This document shows positions 8,110 to 16,143 of a stretch of DNA of 33,410 bases, in pieces. The notes under the pieces are model-generated. The model was not told the DNA's origin, ran no database searches, and saw nothing but the letters and a program-made list of their open reading frames with translations. The DNA is taken from the NCBI GenBank assembly GCA_015272165.1, contig JACYMF010000049.1, positions 1 through 33,410 of the forward strand, read 5' to 3'. Position numbers and translations under genes: made by a program. Positions within the stretch are counted from its first letter, which is position 1; the number at the start of each line of letters is the position of its first letter. This stretch comes from Cyanobacterium sp. T60_A2020_053. Lineage in GTDB: Bacteria; Cyanobacteriota; Cyanobacteriia; Cyanobacteriales; Cyanobacteriaceae.

Positions 8110-8283
8110 TTAATTGTAACTGTTTAAGCGAACCTGATATAATTGCACTTTTTCAAACCACTCATCAGTTAATTCGGGAATATCAGAATAGTCAATGTCT
8201 TCATCAGGCATCGCCATAATTTCTTTCATTCTCTCTTCTGTCATTGGTGGAATTTCACTTATGTTAACTGTAATAATCGTCAT
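8110..8283 (-). CDS. Small antitoxin-like acidic protein (57 residues)
   Basis: This gene encodes MTIITVNISEIPPMTEERMK... with an acidic middle MPDEDIDYSDIPELTDEWFEKV. Short proteins with DEDIDYSDIPELTDEWF-like cores are typical of BrnA/CopG-type antitoxin families in cyanobacteria, whose partner is a small RNase toxin such as BrnT. No toxin ORF lies directly beside it, so this is either an orphan antitoxin or the remains of a module damaged by the transposon insertions just upstream. Base composition matches neighbours. The family assignment is from recall of the motif. Confidence 0.65.
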   Translation of the reverse strand: MTIITVNISEIPPMTEERMKEIMAMPDEDIDYSDIPELTDEWFEKVQLYQVRLNSYN

Positions 8284-8397
8284 ATTTTAACGTCTCTTTC
8301 TTGTTTGATTTACAAGCAGAGACGATTTAGATATTTTTCACCTCATTTTCTCCGCATAAATTATAATAAAATGCACTGCTAAATTGTTTTTTCCTAT

Positions 8398-8636
8398 TTC
8401 AATATATAATTTTTAATCCTTTTTCAAATTTTTCAAACAGGTTCTTAGTTGCATACCAACTATCCATCAATACTGTTTTTAAAAGGATTTGCTTATTATA
8501 AACAGCATTATTTAACATTTCTTCTACATAATCTAACTTACTTTTGCCATCGCCATCTTTATCATAAATACGATAATCTATTAGCCCAAATTGTCCTGTG
8601 TTTATATTGACGTTGATGATATTTTCTAAAACTAAT
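8398..8636 (-). pseudogene. Remnant of a DDE transposase (IS701/IS4-like)
   Basis: Translation of the minus strand gives an open stretch that includes GLIDYRIYDKDGDGKSKLDY followed by VLMDSWYATKNLFEKF. This matches the middle of cyanobacterial IS701/IS4-like transposases (DYRIY...DGK...VLMDxWYAT). The rest of the enzyme on both sides is missing. It abuts the IS630-type fragment at a 13-bp direct repeat (CTAAAACTAATAA near 8626 and 8640), so this is a scar from two different elements. Confidence 0.65.
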
Positions 8637-8651
8637 AATCTAAAACTAATA

Positions 8652-8868
8652 AGTTGTTATCTTGAATTTTACATTGACTTGCCCCTCTCCACTTAAGAGG
8701 AGAAATCTCACCAGTATTTTGATATTGTTTTAATAATCTTTTGAACAAAACTGTTTGCCACGGCGAATCTTTGTCCTAATGTTCTGATCAAGACTTTATT
8801 TTGTAAATAAACATCAATTATTTTTTGTCTAAAATCAATAGAGTATGATTTTACCCTTTTTTCATCCT
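8652..8868 (-). pseudogene. Remnant of the N-terminal part of an IS630-family transposase
   Basis: The minus strand encodes KSYSIDFRQKIIDVYLQNK followed by the helix-turn-helix LIRTLGQRFAVANSFVQKI, characteristic of the IS630 orfA half. A frameshift then follows (the expected QYQNTGEISPLKWRGAS continues in another frame), and the start codon appears mutated. The catalytic half is absent. An insertion-sequence-like end (TTATTCAGCAAACCCTA, 8918-8934) lies on its upstream side and recurs with one difference at 14976-14991. Confidence 0.65.
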
Positions 8869-8930
8869 TCTCGCTCGGACAGTGAAAAAAAAGGGTTATT
8901 TGATAAAAGTTTTGATTTATTCAGCAAACC

Positions 8931-9515
8931 CTAATTAATAATTTCAGGAAAACAAGCGCCCGTCACCGTAGCCAGAGAAAGTAATTGGGTATCAAAAACA
9001 GCACAAAGTAAATTAGCATTAGTAAAATCAGCGCCCATCACCACGGCACCGAGTAAATTAGCCTCTTCTAAATCACTGTCAGAAAAATCAGCGCCCCTCA
9101 AATTAGTATTAGTCAAATCAGCAAAAGAAAGAAAAGCACCCTTCAAACTAGCGCCCCTCAAATCAGCGCCCCTCAAATCCCCCGAAGACAAATCCAACTT
9201 AGTCAAAATTGCCCCTCCCAAAAAAGCGCCCGCAAAACTAGCATTTTTTACATCGCAATCGAGAAGAATTGCCCCACGCAAATCAGCACCATGTAAATCA
9301 GCATTAGTTAAATCAGCGCCCGTCAAATCAGCACCACGCAAATTACAACGTAAAATAGCATTATGTAAACTAGCCCCACTGAGATTAACACCCATCAAAT
9401 TACTCCCTGAAAAATCAACATTATCCAGTGTTGCGCCACCTAAATCTTGACCACAGAGATTAATATTAGTTAAATCTAAGTGTTTTCCAGCCCTAATTTC
9501 CGAAATATTTAACAT
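8931..9515 (-). CDS. Pentapeptide-repeat protein
   Basis: The 194-residue protein is almost wholly tandem A(D/N)LXX pentapeptides (for example GADLTGADLTNADLHGADLRGA), which fold into a right-handed quadrilateral beta-helix. About 30 repeats would make roughly seven to eight coils. Cyanobacteria carry many such proteins of unknown function; a few elsewhere mimic DNA and protect gyrase. No signal peptide is present, so a cytoplasmic location is likely. The coding sequence carries seven copies of GGGCGCT used as Gly-Ala codons, the densest cluster in the window. The stop codon lies inside the insertion-sequence-like end, so the transposon wreckage starts exactly at the gene's 3' end. Confidence 0.92.
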   Translation of the reverse strand: MLNISEIRAGKHLDLTNINLCGQDLGGATLDNVDFSGSNLMGVNLSGASLHNAILRCNLRGADLTGADLTNADLHGADLRGAILLDCDVKNASFAGAFLGGAILTKLDLSSGDLRGADLRGASLKGAFLSFADLTNTNLRGADFSDSDLEEANLLGAVVMGADFTNANLLCAVFDTQLLSLATVTGACFPEIIN

Positions 9516-9525
9516 TATTTATAAT

Positions 9526-9580
9526 GAATAATTGATAATGGACAACGGATAATTGATAATGGATAATGGACAATTAATTA
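9526..9580. repeat. Tandem-like repeats of GATAATGGATAATTGATAATGG
   Basis: Overlapping copies of GATAATGGACAA and GATAATTGATAATGG fill this stretch. The same words occur at 165-192 (inverted), 12199-12230 and 16843-16868 (inverted), always at gene ends. These are short interspersed intergenic repeats typical of cyanobacterial genomes. Confidence 0.6.
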
Positions 9581-9631
9581 CCTTCCAGTGTCATTTGTCT
9601 TTACCATTAATTAATCAATTAGAAAATATTA

Positions 9632-9855
9632 CCCCCCTCTCCTGTGGCAGGGCGTTTTCATTCTCAAAAATGTTAGTTTCTCAAACTAGCCAATAATCTG
9701 AAATTCAGAGGTTTTTAACTACCAATAAATCAATTAATAGTAAAAAATCCTCCTGTCTCCCTGTCAACCTGTCTTCTTGTCAAAAACAAATCAATTTTGA
9801 TCTTGACTTTGAAAACGCCCTGCTCCTGTGGGAGAGGGGTTGGGGGTGAGGGTAA
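9632..9855. repeat. Hairpin repeat CCCCTCTCC...GGAGAGGGG interrupted by MITE copy 2
   Basis: Without the MITE and one target duplication the sequence reads CCCCTCTCCTGTGGGAGAGGGG then TTGGGGGTGAGGGT. The same repeat is intact and inverted at 23254-23290. The stem-loop occurs between genes in both places. The MITE at 9648-9822 inserted just past the loop. Confidence 0.75.
9648..9822. mobile_element. 175-bp MITE, copy 2
   Basis: This is the same element as 2975-3149 in the opposite orientation, about 172 of 175 bases identical by eye, with the differences clustered at GTCAAGATC versus GTCGGCATC. It has the same CAGGGCGTTTTCA ends. The 9-bp target duplication CTCCTGTGG flanks it at 9639-9647 and 9823-9831. 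The target is the stem-loop repeat described at 9632-9855. Near-identity of copies suggests recent movement. Confidence 0.92.
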
Positions 9856-9903
9856 AGTATGTTGATACCGACTTTGTAAATCTCCCTCTGATTCCCCGTG
9901 CCA

Positions 9904-10359
9904 TTAAGCAATAGTTCTAATCTTTTGAAAATAGTTACTTAATTGTAAATCATGATCATGAGCTAAATTACCTCGAGGTAAATCATCCACCAAAAAAGCC
10001 CTAGCCTCAAAAATTTCTAAACTATCAGTAACATCAATCATGCCCACCGCCTCCACCTCCAGAGTAACCGAAATAGAATGTAAACGAGGATCACGGCGAT
10101 AACCAGAGTAAACCCCCGATAAATCCCGGAAATTGACTAAATCTAGCCCTGTTTCCTCTTTTAGCTCACGTTTTGCCGTTTCCGGCACCGTATTGCCCCA
10201 ATCCACCATTCCTCCCGGTAAACTCCATTTACCGCTATCTCGGCGCTTTACCAAAACAATCCTACCATCAGGTAACACAGGAATTAGAGTAACCCCCAAC
10301 ACAGGATGACGAAAAATCACCTTTAAAACCGTCGAAATAAAGCGCCCAGTACGTTTCAT
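9904..10359 (-). CDS. Nudix hydrolase
   Basis: This 151-residue protein carries the Nudix box at residues 50-72 (GGMVDWGNTVPETAKRELKEETGL) with the metal-binding REL-KEE core. Nudix enzymes hydrolyse nucleoside diphosphates linked to another group, for example ADP-ribose, dinucleotides or oxidised dNTPs. The glutamate expected eight residues before the REL arginine is Asn56 here, which may alter activity or specificity. The N-terminal VLGVTLIPVLPDGRIVLVKRRDSGKWSLP is typical of the family. It starts 9 bp after the argH stop codon on the same strand, so the two probably share a transcript. The substrate cannot be inferred. Confidence 0.9.
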   Translation of the reverse strand: MKRTGRFISTVLKVIFRHPVLGVTLIPVLPDGRIVLVKRRDSGKWSLPGGMVDWGNTVPETAKRELKEETGLDLVNFRDLSGVYSGYRRDPRLHSISVTLEVEAVGMIDVTDSLEIFEARAFLVDDLPRGNLAHDHDLQLSNYFQKIRTIA

Positions 10360-10368
10360 GATAACTTG

Positions 10369-11748
10369 CTAAAATTTAGCTTTAAGATTAGCAATAGCCT
10401 GTTTTACCTGCTCAAAACCAGTACCACCATAGCTATTACGGGCTTTTACCACCTGTTGAGGGGCAATAGCGTCATAAATATCCGCTTCAAAAGCAGGATG
10501 TAACTGTTGCCACTCCTCTAGGGTTAAATCCTTCAATAGTTTACCAGCGCCCAAGCTCGTTTTCACCACCTTACCTACCAAATTATAAGCCTCTCGGAAA
10601 GGCACACCTTTAGAAGCAAGATAATCAGCCACATCGGTAGCATTGGAAAAGTCTTCTTGCACCGCTTCAGCGAGGCGAGTGGTACGAAATTCTAATCCTT
10701 CAGCTAATAAAATAGTCAGCGCTTGTAAGCTACCCTTGACGGTTTTCACCGCATCAAAAATGCCCTCTTTATCTTCCTGTAAGTCTTTATTATAAGCAAG
10801 GGGCAAACCTTTCATGATGGTTAAAAGTGCTTGTAAATGTCCAAACACTCGCCCGGTTTTACCCCTGACTAACTCAGGAATATCAGGATTTTTCTTTTGG
10901 GGCATAATACTTGATCCAGTAGAGCAGTTATCCTTGAGGATAATAAAGCTAAATTCTTGAGATGCCCATAGAATTAATTCTTCACTCATACGGCTTAAAT
11001 GTACCATAATCAAGCTACAAGCACAAAGAAATTCAATGGCAAAATCCCGATCACTTACCCCGTCTAAACTATTTTCGTACACTGACTCAAAACCCAATAA
11101 TTCTGCCGTATAATGACGATCAATAGGGAAAGTAGTCCCTGCTAAAGCACCACACCCTAATGGTGAGGTATTCGTGCGCTGGTAAATTTGTCCTAATCTT
11201 TCCCAATCCCTTTGCGCCATTTGACCATAAGCCATAAGATGATGGGCTAAACTCAGGGGTTGAGCGCGCTGTAAATGGGTATAACCAGGAATTAAAGTTT
11301 CTACATGATTTTCAGCGTGGTTAAGCAAAGTCAACTGCCACTGACGAAGTAAAGAGCGAATTTCCTCGATTTCTGCCCTTAAATACAGACGAACATCTGT
11401 ACCAACTTGATCATTACGAGACCTTCCCGTGTGTAGTTTTTTGCCCACAGCGCCCACCAACTCAGTTAAGCGCTTTTCTACTGCGAAATGGACATCCTCA
11501 TCTGCTATGCCCGGATTAAAATTGCCAGCGCGATACTCTGCCCTAATTTGTTCTAAGCCATTAACGAGAGTTTCCCCTTCTTCCAAGGGAATAATCCCAG
11601 TTTTTGCCAACATCTTAGCATGGGCAACGGAGCCAGTGAGGTCATATTCAATTAATTGAATATCAAAGCCAATACTCGCATTAAAAATCGCAATGGTTGG
11701 ATTTAATGCTGTCTCAAAACGATCACTCCAAGTTTTTTTTTCAGTCAC
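10369..11748 (-). CDS. argH: Argininosuccinate lyase
   Basis: ArgH catalyses the last step of arginine synthesis, splitting argininosuccinate into arginine and fumarate; it acts as a cytosolic homotetramer. The 459-residue length is normal. The fumarase/aspartase superfamily signature [12 protein letters not shown] lies near residues 278-289. [14 protein letters not shown] (about 158-171) holds the conserved His of the active site, and [15 protein letters not shown] is the second conserved block. No Shine-Dalgarno stands out. The Nudix gene follows 9 bp downstream. Antisense ORFs within it are shadows. Confidence 0.97.
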   Translation of the reverse strand: MTEKKTWSDRFETALNPTIAIFNASIGFDIQLIEYDLTGSVAHAKMLAKTGIIPLEEGETLVNGLEQIRAEYRAGNFNPGIADEDVHFAVEKRLTELVGAVGKKLHTGRSRNDQVGTDVRLYLRAEIEEIRSLLRQWQLTLLNHAENHVETLIPGYTHLQRAQPLSLAHHLMAYGQMAQRDWERLGQIYQRTNTSPLGCGALAGTTFPIDRHYTAELLGFESVYENSLDGVSDRDFAIEFLCACSLIMVHLSRMSEELILWASQEFSFIILKDNCSTGSSIMPQKKNPDIPELVRGKTGRVFGHLQALLTIMKGLPLAYNKDLQEDKEGIFDAVKTVKGSLQALTILLAEGLEFRTTRLAEAVQEDFSNATDVADYLASKGVPFREAYNLVGKVVKTSLGAGKLLKDLTLEEWQQLHPAFEADIYDAIAPQQVVKARNSYGGTGFEQVKQAIANLKAKF

Positions 11749-11953
11749 AATAACCAGAAATTAAAGATACAATTTTAGTATAAAACCCTATCCTCATATA
11801 TCAGAATAATCCCTGTTTAAGTTAGCATTCCTTGATAAAAGGGCAAGGGGCAAAGGTAAATTTCAAGATAACTTGAACTACCATTAAAGTTATTTACGTT
11901 CAAAAAGATGAAGTTTTAAACAATCAGTTAAGTTAGCAAAGCTACAACAACTC

Positions 11954-12124
11954 TTAAAACTTCGTAAACCCCGCAAATAGATAGCCTAAAAATAAACCAA
12001 TTAATAAAGCCCAAACTTGCCCACTCTCAATAAAATTATTCCAAGCTGTGGTCATTTGACCAAGAATATCAGGGTCTTCAATTTGAGCTAATAAATCAAG
12101 AGGTAAAAAAAACCATAAATCCAT
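11954..12124 (-). CDS. Small membrane protein (56 residues)
   Basis: The product MDLWFFLPLDLLAQIEDPDILGQMTT... ends in a hydrophobic helix VWALLIGLFLGYLFAGFTKF. It has a short hydrophobic N-terminus, a polar stretch with DPDILGQMTTAWNNFIESGQ, and one clear membrane helix. Cyanobacteria encode a family of such small proteins with a C-terminal LIGLxLGYLFxxFT; their function is unknown to me. It stands alone between argH and the DUF4079 gene. The rest of the 11749-12274 interval shows only short repeats. Confidence 0.65.
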   Translation of the reverse strand: MDLWFFLPLDLLAQIEDPDILGQMTTAWNNFIESGQVWALLIGLFLGYLFAGFTKF

Positions 12125-12227
12125 AACTAATAACTCTAATAAATTCAGATATAGATTAATTTAACCTAAAAATTCATTTCTGGAACAAATTAAATTAATT
12201 GATAATGAACCATGGATAATTGATAAT

Positions 12228-12248
12228 GGGTTGAACATTGTTCAACCC
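12228..12248. repeat. Palindromic repeat GGGTTGAAC-ATT-GTTCAACCC
   Basis: A perfect nine-base inverted repeat with a three-base spacer, preceded by GATAATTGATAATGG words. It lies just downstream of the DUF4079 gene, where it might help to end transcription, but no T run follows. It resembles the GTTCAATAAATTGAAC half of the double-palindrome repeats. Confidence 0.6.
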
Positions 12249-12274
12249 CTACGAATTTTTGCCTCTTTCTACCC

Positions 12275-12931
12275 TTACGGAGTAATATAAAAAGCAATCT
12301 CGAATAAATCCCTAGCGCCCGTCATCCCTTGTCCTAAAAATAAAAGTAAAGCCAGACAATTAAGTATAATGTGAACATTACGCCATTTCAAAGACTTATC
12401 TTTGTGAATGTCATCGATAATTGCTATGGAAAATATCATTAATAAAGCTACCAAAACACCATAATAATAATGTGACCAGTACCACTCATTAGTACGGCGA
12501 AAAACCCCATCTTGACAACCCAAAAGCACTATCCCCATGCCACTTAAAGTAGCAAAAATCCCTCGCCATAATGACTTTTTAGCTAGAAATAAAAAAATAA
12601 AGGCAGTAATAGTAAAGATAAAAATTAAGGCAATAAATATTAACTGAAATAAATTCGTTGACCAAAGCTGATTGGGAACAATATTTTTAGCAATAATTGG
12701 TCTAATTAAACCTACTAAAGTAACAATAACTACGGCAGTAGAAAGTTTTTTGCCAATTTCTACATGGTTTTTACCCACTAAAGGAGGAATCTTACTTTTA
12801 TCTCCTGCTTTAATAGTTAATCTTCTTTGTCTGGTTTCCCATGCAAAATAACTAACAATTCCAATCAAAGGAAATACACCGATGATAACTAAAATCGGAT
12901 GAATTAGAGTAGTAAAATGTTCAAAAGTCAT
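12275..12931 (-). CDS. DUF4079 family membrane protein
   Basis: The protein has six hydrophobic segments and resembles the DUF4079 family of cyanobacteria and plastid-bearing plants. Its N-terminal MTFEHFTTLIHPILVIIGVFPLIGIVSYFAWETRQRR is family-like, as is the C-terminal HIILNCLALLLFLGQGMTGARDL. The open frame extends 34 codons upstream to 13033, but that extension is AT-rich with no family resemblance. The Met at 12931, preceded by AAGGAT, is the better start and gives 218 residues. The family is thought to be related to cytochrome b561-type membrane proteins. His residues such as in IHPIL and NVHIILN could bind haem, but that is inference. It is divergently oriented from the iron permease. 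Confidence 0.8.
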   Translation of the reverse strand: MTFEHFTTLIHPILVIIGVFPLIGIVSYFAWETRQRRLTIKAGDKSKIPPLVGKNHVEIGKKLSTAVVIVTLVGLIRPIIAKNIVPNQLWSTNLFQLIFIALIFIFTITAFIFLFLAKKSLWRGIFATLSGMGIVLLGCQDGVFRRTNEWYWSHYYYGVLVALLMIFSIAIIDDIHKDKSLKWRNVHIILNCLALLLFLGQGMTGARDLFEIAFYITP

Positions 12932-13150
12932 GTTTAGTTTAATCCTTGCTTTTTTTAATAAAAAAAATATTATTGTTTGATGAATAGAATTTAGAATATT
13001 ATCTTTATTTCTGAAAATAATAGATTTATACAAATACTTAAAAATCAGATTACTATTTGATTCTGAAAAACTGATGAAAATTAACTTAATCTTAGGCTAT
13101 ACTTTAGCAAATTTCTGCATCTTCAAATAATTTTCGATAAAATATGAGAT

Positions 13151-13165
13151 TGAGAATTATTAGCA
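13151..13165 (+). promoter_or_regulatory. Fur-box-like operator upstream of the iron permease
   Basis: TGAGAATTATTAGCA matches the 7-1-7 Fur core TGATAATNATTATCA at 12 of 14 positions, with symmetric mismatches. It ends ten bases before the ATG of the permease, where a bound repressor would block transcription or translation. A possible -10 TATACT is at 13098-13103. Confidence 0.5.
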
Positions 13166-13175
13166 ATTATTAACC

Positions 13176-14861
13176 ATGTTAAATCAGGAGAAAAAGGATA
13201 GTTTAACCATAACATTAGCTAGATGGTGGCAAAAAATGCCTATTTACTCATGGTATACGGTTTTAATCATCGTTGCTTTGCTGATTAGTTTACCAATTCT
13301 AGCCATTGTCGGCAGTATTTTTAGCGATAGTGGCGAAATTTGGCAACATTTAGTAGAAACTGTTTTAACTGACTATATTGTCAATTCCTTAATTCTGATG
13401 GCGGGGGTATCCATCGGGGTGTTAATTATTGGGGTGGGGTGCGCTTGGTTGGTGACGATGTGCGAGTTTCAAGGGGCTTTGTGGCTAGAATGTTTATCCC
13501 TCATGCCTTTAGCAGCGCCCTCCTACCTTTTAGCATACACCTATACTAATATGCTCAGTTATTTTGGTCCGGTGCAAATATGGCTACGGAATATTTTTGG
13601 ATGGCAGAGTGTTGATGATTATTGGTTTCCTGATATTCGCAATATTGGGGGCGCTATTGTCATGTTAGTTTTAGTGTTGTATCCCTACGTTTATTTGTTG
13701 GCAAGGGTAGCGTTTTTAGAGCAGTCAGTATGCACCCTCGAAGCTAGTCGCTCTCTAGGTTATAATCCTTGGCAGAGTTTTTTTAAGGTGGCGCTTCCCC
13801 TCGCGCGCCCCGGTATTATCGCTGGTTTAGCCTTGGCGTTGATGGAAACTTTGAATGATTTTGGCACGGTGCAGTTTTTTGGGGTTAATACCTTCACCAC
13901 GGGAATTTATCGCACTTGGATTGGTATGGGAGAAAGGGAGGCTTCCGCACAGTTGGCTTGTTTATTGATGTTGTTTATTCTCTCATTGATTTTACTAGAA
14001 AGATGGTCACGGGCGCTGGCAAAATACTATGAAACCAGTAGTCAACAAAAATTACCCCGTTATCAGTTAAATTGGTGGCGCGGTAGTTTGGCGTTTTTGT
14101 TTTGTGCCGTGCCTCTTTTTGCTGGTTTTGTCATACCCACTATTTATCTTCTCAGTTTAACCATCCGTAATTATCAGGTGACATTAAACGATCAATTTTG
14201 GGACTTAACTAAAAACAGTTTGATTTTAGCGGTGATTTCTGCTTTAATTGCCGTTATCATCGCCCTAGTGATGGCTTATGGCGAAAGATTATTACCCCGT
14301 TTTGCCATCAAAACCAGTATTAGGATAGCATCTCTTGGTTATGCTATTCCCGGTTCTGTCATTGCGGTGGGAGTATTGATTCCCCTCGGTAGGTTTGATA
14401 ATGGGGTGGATGGTTTTATGAGGACAAATTTTGATATATCAACAGGATTAATTTTAAGTGGTACGACGGGCGCCCTTATCTATGCTTATATCGTCAGGTT
14501 TTTGGCAGTTTCTTTCAATACTCTTGAATCTAGTTTGGGTAAAATTAAGCCTAGTTTAGATGATGCTTCCCGCAGTCTCGGTTATGGCACTGTGCAAACC
14601 TTACTCAAGATTCATTTGCCCTTGATGGGGGGCGCTATTTTCACCGCCACGATGTTGGTATTTGTAGATGTGATGAAAGAATTACCCGCTACTTTGGTGA
14701 TGCGCCCTTTCAACTTTGACACCCTAGCGGTGAGGGTATATCAATATGCTTCCGATGAAAGATTAATCGAGGCTTCAGCGCCCTCCCTCGCCATCATTAT
14801 CGCTGGAATTATCCCCGTTATCTTCTTGAGTTATCGCATTGCTAAATCTCGTCATCGCTGA
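13176..14861 (+). CDS. futB: Ferric-iron ABC transporter permease (FutB/FbpB type)
   Basis: This 561-residue integral membrane protein is a fusion of two binding-protein-dependent transport permease domains, each with about six helices, as in FutB/FbpB/SfuB Fe3+ transporters. Both EAA loops that contact the ATPase are visible: EASRSLGYNPWQSFFKVALPLARPG (near 188-212) and DASRSLGYGTVQTLLKIHLPL (near 463-483). Iron-permease-like segments include NDFGTVQFFGVNTFTTGIYRTW. The ATPase and periplasmic binding protein genes are not adjacent, which is common in cyanobacteria. The Fur-like site upstream supports ferric iron as substrate. A thiamine or sulfate permease is less likely. Confidence 0.88.
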   Translation: MLNQEKKDSLTITLARWWQKMPIYSWYTVLIIVALLISLPILAIVGSIFSDSGEIWQHLVETVLTDYIVNSLILMAGVSIGVLIIGVGCAWLVTMCEFQGALWLECLSLMPLAAPSYLLAYTYTNMLSYFGPVQIWLRNIFGWQSVDDYWFPDIRNIGGAIVMLVLVLYPYVYLLARVAFLEQSVCTLEASRSLGYNPWQSFFKVALPLARPGIIAGLALALMETLNDFGTVQFFGVNTFTTGIYRTWIGMGEREASAQLACLLMLFILSLILLERWSRALAKYYETSSQQKLPRYQLNWWRGSLAFLFCAVPLFAGFVIPTIYLLSLTIRNYQVTLNDQFWDLTKNSLILAVISALIAVIIALVMAYGERLLPRFAIKTSIRIASLGYAIPGSVIAVGVLIPLGRFDNGVDGFMRTNFDISTGLILSGTTGALIYAYIVRFLAVSFNTLESSLGKIKPSLDDASRSLGYGTVQTLLKIHLPLMGGAIFTATMLVFVDVMKELPATLVMRPFNFDTLAVRVYQYASDERLIEASAPSLAIIIAGIIPVIFLSYRIAKSRHR

Positions 14862-14944
14862 GTTTGTTTGTTTAGTGGAGCAGAAATACAGATTTTTTGG
14901 CGGAAAAAGATTATTTTTAGCACTTTTTTAGAGTTTGATTATGC

Positions 14945-14973
14945 TTAAAACCTTTGTTTTAAAAGGGTTTTAA
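14945..14973 (+). terminator. Possible terminator hairpin after the permease
   Basis: TTAAAACC and GGTTTTAA form an inverted repeat around a T/A-rich loop, 84 bp past the permease stop codon. There is no clean T run. It continues into an insertion-sequence-like end (TTATTCAGCAAAACCTA, 14976-14992) shared with 8918-8934, so it could equally be part of a transposon relic. Confidence 0.4.
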
Positions 14974-15001
14974 TTTATTCAGCAAAACCTATCCATTACG
15001 A

Positions 15002-15060
15002 ATTTACTCACCATGTAATTCATCACATGGCTAATAAGATTACGTTCAATAAATTGAACT
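15002..15060 (+). repeat. Double-palindrome interspersed repeat, copy C (diverged)
   Basis: CCATGTAATTCATCACATGG followed by CTAATAAGATTAC and GTTCAATAAATTGAAC. The arrangement and spacing match copies A (56-110) and B (16690-16749). The two palindromes could form adjacent hairpins in RNA. The rest of 14862-15130 holds only the hairpins listed. Confidence 0.7.
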
Positions 15061-15090
15061 GGCATGATTTACCTTTGCCCTTTTGACAAA

Positions 15091-15111
15091 ATTTTGATTT
15101 TCAATCAAAAT
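15091..15111 (-). terminator. Possible leftward terminator hairpin
   Basis: ATTTTGATT-TTC-AATCAAAAT is a perfect nine-pair inverted repeat, followed on the minus strand by TTTG. It lies 20 bases past the stop codon of the oxidoreductase fragment, and so could end the DedA transcript. Confidence 0.45.
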
Positions 15112-15130
15112 GGTAATCCTCCATTATTTT

Positions 15131-15233
15131 TTCAACCGAAGAATCTTTTGGCTAACATCTAATCCCGTCAGATAAGCTCCATGTACTGTAGCTGGATAAT
15201 CTATGGGTTGAGGAATAGAGAAACAAGCGACGA
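15131..15233 (-). pseudogene. C-terminal fragment of an FAD-dependent oxidoreductase (amine-oxidase-like)
   Basis: The minus strand encodes LIVACFSIPQPIDYPATVHGAYLTGLDVSQKILRLKK and a stop. This resembles the last 35 residues of flavin-dependent amine-oxidase/phytoene-desaturase-like enzymes, where the VHGAYLSG motif contacts the FAD. An in-frame stop lies just before it, inside the end of the DedA gene. Only this tail remains, so a deletion apparently joined it to the DedA 3' end. The assignment is from motif recall. Confidence 0.5.
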
Positions 15234-16010
15234 TTAATCATTTTGATTCGTGTGTGACTGTGAATATGGCATATTTTCCAGCGCCCTCCGCGCAATTTTA
15301 GTAACGTAAACGGTGACGGCAACAGTGGCGATAAAACCCATAATGCGAATCGCCCATTGTAATGTGGGATTACTGGGGGTTTCACTGCCGAGAGTGGCGA
15401 GACTACCTGCCAATGAGCCGATATAAACATACATAATAGTACCCGGAATCATGCCCACTGAGCCGAGAAAGTAATCTTTGAGAGAAACTCCTGTAACTCC
15501 ATAGGCGTAGTTGAGAAGATTAAAGGGAAAAACGGGGGATAAACGAGTTAACAAAACGATTTTGAATCCTTCACGCCCTACCCCTTCATCGATAGCTTTA
15601 AACTTTTGATTGCCGTCAATTTTTTTGGCAATCCAATCCCTTGCTACATAGCGCCCGATTAAAAATGCTAAAGTGGCGCCCATGGTGGCACCGATAAAGA
15701 CGTAAATTGAACCCAACACAACGCCGAATACCACACCTCCTCCCAGTGTCACCACGGAACCGGGCAAAAAAGCCACGGTGGCAATGATGTAGAGTAGGAT
15801 AAATACTAGCGCTCCCAGCGCCCCTAATCCTTCAATCCATTGTAAGGCATCAATTAACCATTGTTGGGGATTAAAGCCCTCTGTTTGAGCTAAACTCGGT
15901 GATATAGTCACGAAAAAAGAGACAACTGTTAAAAACATAATTTGTGGTAGGCGGGGAAATTTTTGCCAAGATTTGAATATTGAGAATGGGGTGGAGGGCG
16001 CTGGTTTCAT
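15234..16010 (-). CDS. DedA/TVP38 (VTT-domain) membrane protein
   Basis: The 258-residue protein begins with a basic stretch and a signal-like hydrophobic segment ending SPSLAQ (about residues 24-42). The VTT/SNARE-associated domain (about 75-215) follows, with the characteristic FLPGSVVTLGGGVVFGVVLG, ATMGATLAFLIGRYVARDWI and RLSPVFPFNLLNYAYGVTGV motifs. Family members (TMEM64, YdjX) are now linked to lipid scrambling or undecaprenyl-phosphate handling and membrane homeostasis. Four to six membrane segments are predicted by eye. The GGGCGCT word lies within the first codons. It is transcribed leftward, alone except for the oxidoreductase fragment immediately downstream. Confidence 0.88.
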   Translation of the reverse strand: MKPAPSTPFSIFKSWQKFPRLPQIMFLTVVSFFVTISPSLAQTEGFNPQQWLIDALQWIEGLGALGALVFILLYIIATVAFLPGSVVTLGGGVVFGVVLGSIYVFIGATMGATLAFLIGRYVARDWIAKKIDGNQKFKAIDEGVGREGFKIVLLTRLSPVFPFNLLNYAYGVTGVSLKDYFLGSVGMIPGTIMYVYIGSLAGSLATLGSETPSNPTLQWAIRIMGFIATVAVTVYVTKIARRALENMPYSQSHTNQND

Positions 16011-16143
16011 TATTTAATTACAATAGTTTTATCTTTACCCTTTGATATTAATTAATTCATAAAAATTTAACGTTAAAAATAAGTAAATTTTTCCTGAGAA
16101 AAAATTTAAAAGGCAAGAGAAAACTGGTAAAGGTTGAAGGGCG

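Noticed and set aside
8955-9330. Recurring AGCGCCC words as a repeat array
   Set aside because: They are in-phase Gly-Ala codons of pentapeptide repeats; part of the genome-wide word, not an array of their own.
11429-11659. Open frame opposite argH
   Set aside because: Antisense shadow of a well-conserved gene, with no family resemblance.
12932-13020. Longer start for the DUF4079 protein at 13033
   Set aside because: The 34 extra codons are AT-rich, hydrophobic by composition only, and a better ribosome site precedes the inner ATG at 12931.
15152-15430. 92-codon frame overlapping the DedA 3' end
   Set aside because: Out of frame with DedA and with the oxidoreductase tail; no similarity recognised.
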